The notes beneath the pieces were generated by a model. The model was not told the DNA's origin and ran no database searches. It saw only the letters and a list, made by a program, of their open reading frames with translations. The position numbers were made by a program, and so were the translations under genes. A stretch of 59,955 nucleotides of DNA, from the NCBI GenBank assembly GCA_002410505.1, contig DHSO01000048.1, forward strand, positions 1-59,955. The letters are read 5' to 3'. Positions 55,135 to 59,955 of this stretch are shown one piece after another (within the stretch, counting starts at the first letter, position 1; the number at the start of each line of letters is the position of its first letter). The stretch comes from Cloacimonetes bacterium UBA5284. Its GTDB lineage: Bacteria > Cloacimonadota > Cloacimonadia > Cloacimonadales > Cloacimonadaceae.

Positions 55135-56429
55135 TTTGTAACTCCTTTGATATTGTAGTACATGTTTTCTGTAGCTTTTATGGTTTTTTCAATGGCCCCT
55201 TGCTTGGGGTGAGCATAACAGCCGCGAATCACGCCGTTTGTATCGGCGACGACATAGCCGCCGTGGGTTTGGGAATAGAAGGTGAACTGGAGCTGTCCTT
55301 CATAGATACGGCACCTGACATGGTCAGGGTATTTGTAGATATCGTGGGCTTTTTGAAGGAAACTCTGCTTTGTATTGATTCCGAAATCCTTTCCGTGGTC
55401 TTTGATATCTGATTCGAAGTCATTATCGCTATAGTTTGGGTATTTATCATGGCGGATCCCTTCTAATTTGTTAAGTATTTCCTGTTCAGACAAGTCTTTG
55501 ATGGCGAAGTTTTTGTCAACGGGTTTATCGAGATCGACATCGCCTTCGAGGGCGAAATCTTCGATCCATGAGACGATTTTGGTGCGGCATTTCCAGTGGT
55601 ATGGTGGTAGGCCGATGGAGGGGAAGGCGTCCTGGAGCTCATGGGTGGAGAGGGCAGCCATATTTTGGACATCAGAATCCTTGAGGAATGGGACAATGGA
55701 CTGGATTTCGGCTTTGACTTCGTCTGAAGATCTGCCGTCGGTGGTGAGATCGAGGAGCTGGTTTTTGATTTCGATGATTTTTGGTACTTCGATAATTCTG
55801 CCGTTTAGTTCCTGGCAGATTGGCGAGGTGCGGTCGTCCATAATGGCGACGATTTCGGCTTTTTGGATGCCGTGCAGCTCCATAGACTCGATGGTAGCGA
55901 TGGAGCGGGTGCGGGTCATAGCGTTTTCGGCGAAGGCTTTCCAGTAGTCCTTATTACGGTTCATATTTTTGAAGAGGTCTTTGAGGGCATCGGCGGTTTG
56001 GGCACGGGTGTAGCCTTCTGCGATGGCGGTATCGAGGAGAGGGACGAGTTTATCATCAATATCTTTGCCGAAGTGTTTGCCGATCCAGAAGAGGTTTTGT
56101 CGGGTGAGTTTGCTTACTGTGGCTTTTTGTATGATGCTGAAATTAGCGGCTTGAATCCCGATGGAGGTATCGAACTCGATGGTAGCGGTTTTGTATGCGA
56201 GAGTATTGATTTTTTCGAGGTCATCGGCGAGGGCATCCTGCAATTTTTGGGAGAGGAGGTAGCGGGAGTTTTCGATGACGGACTGGACGATATCATCATT
56301 TATCTTGTCCTGTTTGGGGATCTGGGAGAGGGCAGAGATGATATCGCGGAGCGCGGATTTGACCTGTTTATCGGACTGATTGATCAGCACGGCGTAGAGT
56401 TTGTTCATATAGGAATCGTATTTTGACAT
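55131..56429 (-). CDS. MuF (Mu gpF-like) protein with C-terminal nuclease-toxin-like domain
   Basis: The product is 432 residues from ATG 56429 (GGAG 7 bases before) or 436 from ATG 56441. Numbering from the longer form: an N-terminal helical head-protein region (1-190), the MuF minor-head motif (MDDRTSPICQELNGR, 201-215, and IGLPPYHWKCRTKIVSW, 276-292), a linker, then a C-terminal domain about 335-436: DIKDHGKDFGINTKQSF, a helix, and FYSQTHGGYVVADTNGVI followed by RGCYAHP. The HG-x-x-FG helix and the beta hairpin ending G-V-I-x-x-x-Y resemble BECR/EndoU-type RNases found at the ends of phage MuF polymorphic toxins. Toxin activity is inferred. Confidence 0.78.
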   Translation of the reverse strand: MSKYDSYMNKLYAVLINQSDKQVKSALRDIISALSQIPKQDKINDDIVQSVIENSRYLLSQKLQDALADDLEKINTLAYKTATIEFDTSIGIQAANFSIIQKATVSKLTRQNLFWIGKHFGKDIDDKLVPLLDTAIAEGYTRAQTADALKDLFKNMNRNKDYWKAFAENAMTRTRSIATIESMELHGIQKAEIVAIMDDRTSPICQELNGRIIEVPKIIEIKNQLLDLTTDGRSSDEVKAEIQSIVPFLKDSDVQNMAALSTHELQDAFPSIGLPPYHWKCRTKIVSWIEDFALEGDVDLDKPVDKNFAIKDLSEQEILNKLEGIRHDKYPNYSDNDFESDIKDHGKDFGINTKQSFLQKAHDIYKYPDHVRCRIYEGQLQFTFYSQTHGGYVVADTNGVIRGCYAHPKQGAIEKTIKATENMYYNIKGVTK

Positions 56430-56440
56430 AGAGGTCTCCA

Positions 56441-56827
56441 TTAGTTTAGTTTTGGGGTTTTGACGATTTGGCGTTTTGTCGTTTTGGCGTAGATGGGGGG
56501 AGCATCGGATGGAGAGAAGTCCGGGTGTTTGATGCAGAGGGTTTGTCCGGGTTTTTTCCTGGTTCCGAATTTGATGGTGAATTTTTTTGTGATGTAAATG
56601 CCGGTATCTGCTTGTCTTCTGACGGAGGTAAGTGATAGGCGGCGCATTACTGCAAACTCTCTGATGGTGAGGAAACCCATTTGGTGGATTTGGTCGAGGG
56701 AGTATTCGATGAGCGAGGGTGTGATGGAGAGGTAGGCTTTTCGGAGCGCGCAGCGGGCTTTGAATGCTTCGGAGCAGACGGGCGCCGTGCAGAAGTGGAC
56801 TTCGCAGAAGACGTCATTTTGTTTCAT
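56441..56827 (-). CDS. Phage-type Cys-rich / HTH-like small protein
   Basis: A 128-residue protein, first in the island operon, coupled to the MuF gene (TAATG). It has four Cys near the N-terminus (8, 13, 18, 26) that could bind zinc, and a central stretch FLTIREFAVMRRLSLTSVRRQADTG that looks like a MerR/excisionase-type helix-turn-helix. AAGG precedes the ATG. It may regulate the operon or be a phage morphogenesis factor; no family was recognised. The promoter must lie at the junction with the protease gene. Confidence 0.55.
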   Translation of the reverse strand: MKQNDVFCEVHFCTAPVCSEAFKARCALRKAYLSITPSLIEYSLDQIHQMGFLTIREFAVMRRLSLTSVRRQADTGIYITKKFTIKFGTRKKPGQTLCIKHPDFSPSDAPPIYAKTTKRQIVKTPKLN

Positions 56828-56868
56828 GTAAGCACCTTAGTGGGGTTGTGGGGTTTTGACGATTTGGC
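56453..56868. repeat. Exact 20-base repeat at the operon head and the island edge
   Basis: TGGGGTTTTGACGATTTGGC occurs at 56453-56472 and again at 56849-56868. The second copy sits at the point where the protease homology starts. Related TTTTGAYG/TTTTGGCG strings fill the 58-base array at 54.1 kb. Confidence 0.8.
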
Positions 56869-59800
56869 CGAAGAATACCGCATTGTGGATATCAGACAGA
56901 TGCACCCCTATGTGAAAGTCCCCGAGTGGAACGATAATGGCATCTATCTGCAGAACCACTATCGCATTATCCTGGAATCAGACGAGCGCATCGATGAAGC
57001 CGTGATGGCTCTCAGCAAAGATACCAATCTGATCTATGCCGAATTGGAAGCCATCAATCGGCAGAAATTCGTGCCGGACGATCCCATGCTTCCTCAGCAA
57101 TACGCGCACACCCGGTTGCAAAGCTTTGATGCCTGGGACTATGTGATGGGAAGCCACGAAGTGGTGGTTGCCATCACCGACAGCGGTGTGAAATGGAACC
57201 ATCCGGATCTCAGAGCAAACATCTGGATCAATCCTGCCGAAGCACCCGGAATGACCATCAATTGGGACGCCGGAACGATATCCGGTGGAAATGGAGTTGA
57301 TGCCGGAGAAGGCGGAAACAAGATCGATGACCTCGTTGGTTGGGACTTTGTGGGAAATGACAACAATCCCATTCAAAACTGGGCTTACAACGACCATGGA
57401 ACCCACGTGGCAGGCTGTGCCGGAGCCGTCGGACACAACAGCGTAGGCGTGGTGGGAACTTCTCCCATCGTCTCCATCCTGGCGTGTAAAGGTGCTCCGG
57501 ATAACTCGAACTCCACAGGCGTGCAATATGCCTATGATCAGATGAAATACGCCGGCGAAGTGGGCGCGCACATCATCAATGCCAGCTGGGGTGGCCCCGG
57601 TAGCGGTACCTATCCCAATAGCATTGTGAATTACGTCACAGCTTTGGGTGCAACTGTGATCGCTGCAGCCGGAAATGAAAATACCGAACACACCTCAAGC
57701 TATCAGGATTATCCTGCTGATTGCACAAATGCCTTAAACGTTGCCGCAACCAATGTCGGAGACCTTAAAGCCAGCTTCTCTGATTATGGCGAACCGATAG
57801 ACATTTCAGCTCCCGGAGATGGTATTCTTTCCACGATTATCGGTGGTAATGGATATGACTCATACGGCGGTACATCTATGGCCAGTCCAGTGGTTGCAGG
57901 TGTGGCCGCATTGGTAAAAAGCCTGCATCCCACCTACTCTTCTCAGCAATTGCGGGATCGTCTGATGTACACAGCAGATCCCATCGATCATCTCAATCCC
58001 GGTTATGAAGGCAAGCTTGGCACTGGTCGCGTGAATGCTTTCACTGCCACAATGTATGACAAAGTTCCAAACATCGTAAAAGAAGACATCACAATCTCTG
58101 AAGTATCTGGGGATGGGGATGGAGTGCCAAATCCTGGTGAGACCATCGGCGTATCTGTCAAACTGGGTAATGTAATGACCGGTCACGGTGTGCTCTGGAT
58201 GGATGCTCAGGGGCTTACTGCTTCTCTGAGAACAAATTATCCCGGCATCACCATCGTGGATTCAGTTTCCACTTATGGTCAATCCGGCTATCTCTTTGCC
58301 GGTTCATCCGCATGGAACGAAACTACTTTTACTTTTGACTCCATATCCACTCTGCCCTCCGAGCCCATTCCTTTTGAGCTCTTTGTGAGAGCAAACAATG
58401 GCGCAGATTTCCCATATCGCAAAACCATCCCAATTTCAATCAATCTTTCCCTCGTGCAAGCCGGATGGCCGGTAGATGCTGGTGGTGCTTCCTCAGGATC
58501 ACCAATTTTGGTGGATATCACCGGAGACGGCAAACAAGAAGTGGTTTTTGGAGATCAATTAGGCCAGCTCAATGTGTTGCGCAGTAATGGCAGCACCCAG
58601 GTTTCCGGTTTCCCCCTGGCAGTCGGAGCAAACGTGATTGGTTCTTTGGCAATGAGCAACCTTCAGGGCAACAATACCTTTGGTTTTGCTGCTAGTCTAT
58701 CAAACAACAACGTGGCTGCATTCAATTCTACCGGGCAACAGCTTTGGAGCATTCCTGCCGGAGGTAATCTGCGCAATGGTCCTGTAATTGCTACCCTTAC
58801 CGGTGCTGCCAGCCCTAAAGTTATTGCTATCACCCAGAATGGTTCACTTCTGGTGCTGAATCCTGATGGCAGCAACATGGCAAACTTCCCGGCATCACTC
58901 TCCGGCGCATTTCTCGCTCCTCCTGCTGTGGCTGATCTCAATGGTGACGGCAATCTGGAAATCCTGGTATGCAGCCTTACAGGAAGCCTGAATGCCATCA
59001 ATCCTCTTACCGGTCAGAATATTGCCGGTTTCCCTGTAAGCCTTCAGGGTGGCAGCCAAAACGCCATCACGATCGCTAATCTGGATAGTGATAACCATCC
59101 CGAAATGCTGGTCTCTACGAGCACCAGCGGTTATCTATATGCCATCAATCATGATGGCAGTGTGCTCTTCCAAAAGAACATCGGCCAACAAATTAAGACC
59201 AGCCCCGTGATCGCGGATGTGAACAATGACGGCGTGAAGGAGATCATCCTCATCACTGCTACCGGAAATGTGCATATCATGGATCTCGGCGGCATCGATA
59301 AACCCGGTTCTCCCATCGCTATCGGAAATGCAGTGGAATGCACTCCCGTGGTGGCCAGAATGGATGGTGACAACTATGCTGGCATCATCTTTGGCGATAC
59401 CACCGGTCTCCTGCATTCTGTGCGAATGGATGGCACAGAATCTGCCAATTTCCCCATTACCATGGGTGGAAATATCAAGGTCTCAGCCGCTCTGGCAGAC
59501 ATCGATCTGGATGGAGATCTCGAAATCGTGATCCCAAACAACGCTGGTTTCTATGTCGTTGATATCAAGCGTCCTGCATACAGCATTGACTGGCATTGTT
59601 ATATGGGCAGCTACAACCGCTCCGGCAACGTGTATCAGACCACTCCGAATCAGGATGCAACTACTCCGTTATTGACCACAGAGCTCAAAGGCGCTTTCCC
59701 CAATCCTTTCAATCCCAGCACCACACTTAGCTTCAGTCTTGCCGAAGCCTCAGAAGTGAACCTGGATATCTACAATCAGAAGGGGCAGAAAGTGCGCAGC

Positions 59801-59950
59801 CTGATGAGCGGCATGATGAACGGCGGTGAACACCAGATCGTGTGGAACGGCACCGATGATTCCGGCCGTCTGGTCTCCAGTGGCCTGTATTTCTTCCGCA
59901 TGAAATCCGGCAGCTACAGCTCCACCCGCAAGATGATCATGATGAAATAG
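56864..59950 (+). pseudogene. Subtilisin-like (S8) protease with sorting domain, 5' end lost
   Basis: About 1028 codons remain. The catalytic triad is complete: Asp at 57179 (ITDSGV), His at 57395 (DHGTHVAG), oxyanion Asn in AAAGNE, and Ser at 57875 (GGTSMASP). An N-terminal propeptide-like part precedes (EEYRIVDIRQMHPYVKVP). The middle has FG-GAP-like repeats (DITGDGKQEVVFGD, DLNGDGNLEILV) and the end is a FlgD-like sorting domain (FPNPFNPSTTLSFSL ... SSGLYFFRMKSG ... MIMMK). No signal peptide, ribosome site or ATG exists at the start; the frame runs on into the island to 56681 in antisense to the Cys-rich gene. It looks truncated by the island and probably is not exported. Confidence 0.8.
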
Positions 59951-59955
59951 TATCA

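Larger units (their letters stand above)
52816..56863. mobile_element. Phage-derived island, boundaries uncertain
   Basis: Supported by the S24-type repressor domain, the MuF-like head protein, the operator cluster, repeats, and by the loss of the 5' end of the protease gene at its right edge. The right edge is near 56863, where protease homology begins right after TGGGGTTTTGACGATTTGGC. The left edge is not visible; no integrase or attachment site was recognised. It is not a complete prophage: terminase, portal, capsid and tail genes are absent. Confidence 0.55.

Noticed and set aside
55468..56426. Long plus-strand frames opposite the MuF gene
   Set aside because: Mirror frames of a real coding region; the minus frame has the MuF motifs and a ribosome site.

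Overview
The window looks like a chromosomal piece of a member of Candidatus Cloacimonadota or a close relative in the Fibrobacterota-Chlorobiota-Bacteroidota neighbourhood. This is inferred from gene content, not from a marker-gene search. The evidence is: four large exported proteins ending in the FlgD-like, type IX-style C-terminal sorting domain (N-[YF]PNPFNP ... SSGxYFxRxxSG ... K); a PorV/PorQ-family protein; several lipoproteins; long co-directional operons joined by ATGA, TAATG or TGATG overlaps; and candidate promoters that combine a TTGACA -35 with a TTTG element near -7.

Layout. 51-2611 (minus): two overlapping lipoprotein genes (LPP20-like and CsgG-like). 3228-5852 (plus): prfB, uppS, cdsA. 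5919-7598: an exported sorting-domain protein. 7600-14273: a surface-polysaccharide operon (EamA permease, flippase, a double glycosyltransferase, a second glycosyltransferase, a WlbA-like oxidoreductase) closed by a clear terminator. 14636-19273 (minus): small exported proteins, tRNA-Thr(CGT), a NodB-type deacetylase lipoprotein, a putative outer-membrane protein, a TetR regulator and a methyltransferase. 19347-25315 (plus): PHP phosphoesterase, a membrane protein, two aminotransferases around dapD, and an amidohydrolase. 25416-32656: EnvC-like factor, a Sua5/LMW-phosphatase fusion, purL, a LiaF-like protein and a patatin-BamA-like type Vd autotransporter. 33661-35654: a PTS IIA / cation antiporter / PII-like triad. 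35813-37230: a solute-binding lipoprotein without its permease, and tRNA-Leu(CAA). 37429-50097: PorV-like protein, an M6 metalloprotease, three tandem paralogous membrane proteins, coaBC, SDR, DUF3108, queA, birA and a TPR lipoprotein. 50237-52435 (minus): an FG-GAP repeat sorting-domain protein.

The most unusual part is about 52.8-56.86 kb, a phage-derived island. It has an S24-type repressor domain without its DNA-binding half, a set of five copies of one operator-like half-site, a 58-bp tandem repeat array, and a minus-strand operon. That operon holds a Cys-rich/HTH-like protein, a Mu gpF-like (MuF) protein with a C-terminal extension resembling a BECR/EndoU-type nuclease, and two tandem 98-residue genes, followed by a good terminator. 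The two small genes are nearly identical at both ends and strongly divergent in the middle. I interpret the operon as a MuF-type polymorphic toxin with duplicated, mosaic immunity genes. The island abuts, and appears to have removed, the 5' end of a large subtilisin-like sorting-domain protease gene (to 59950).
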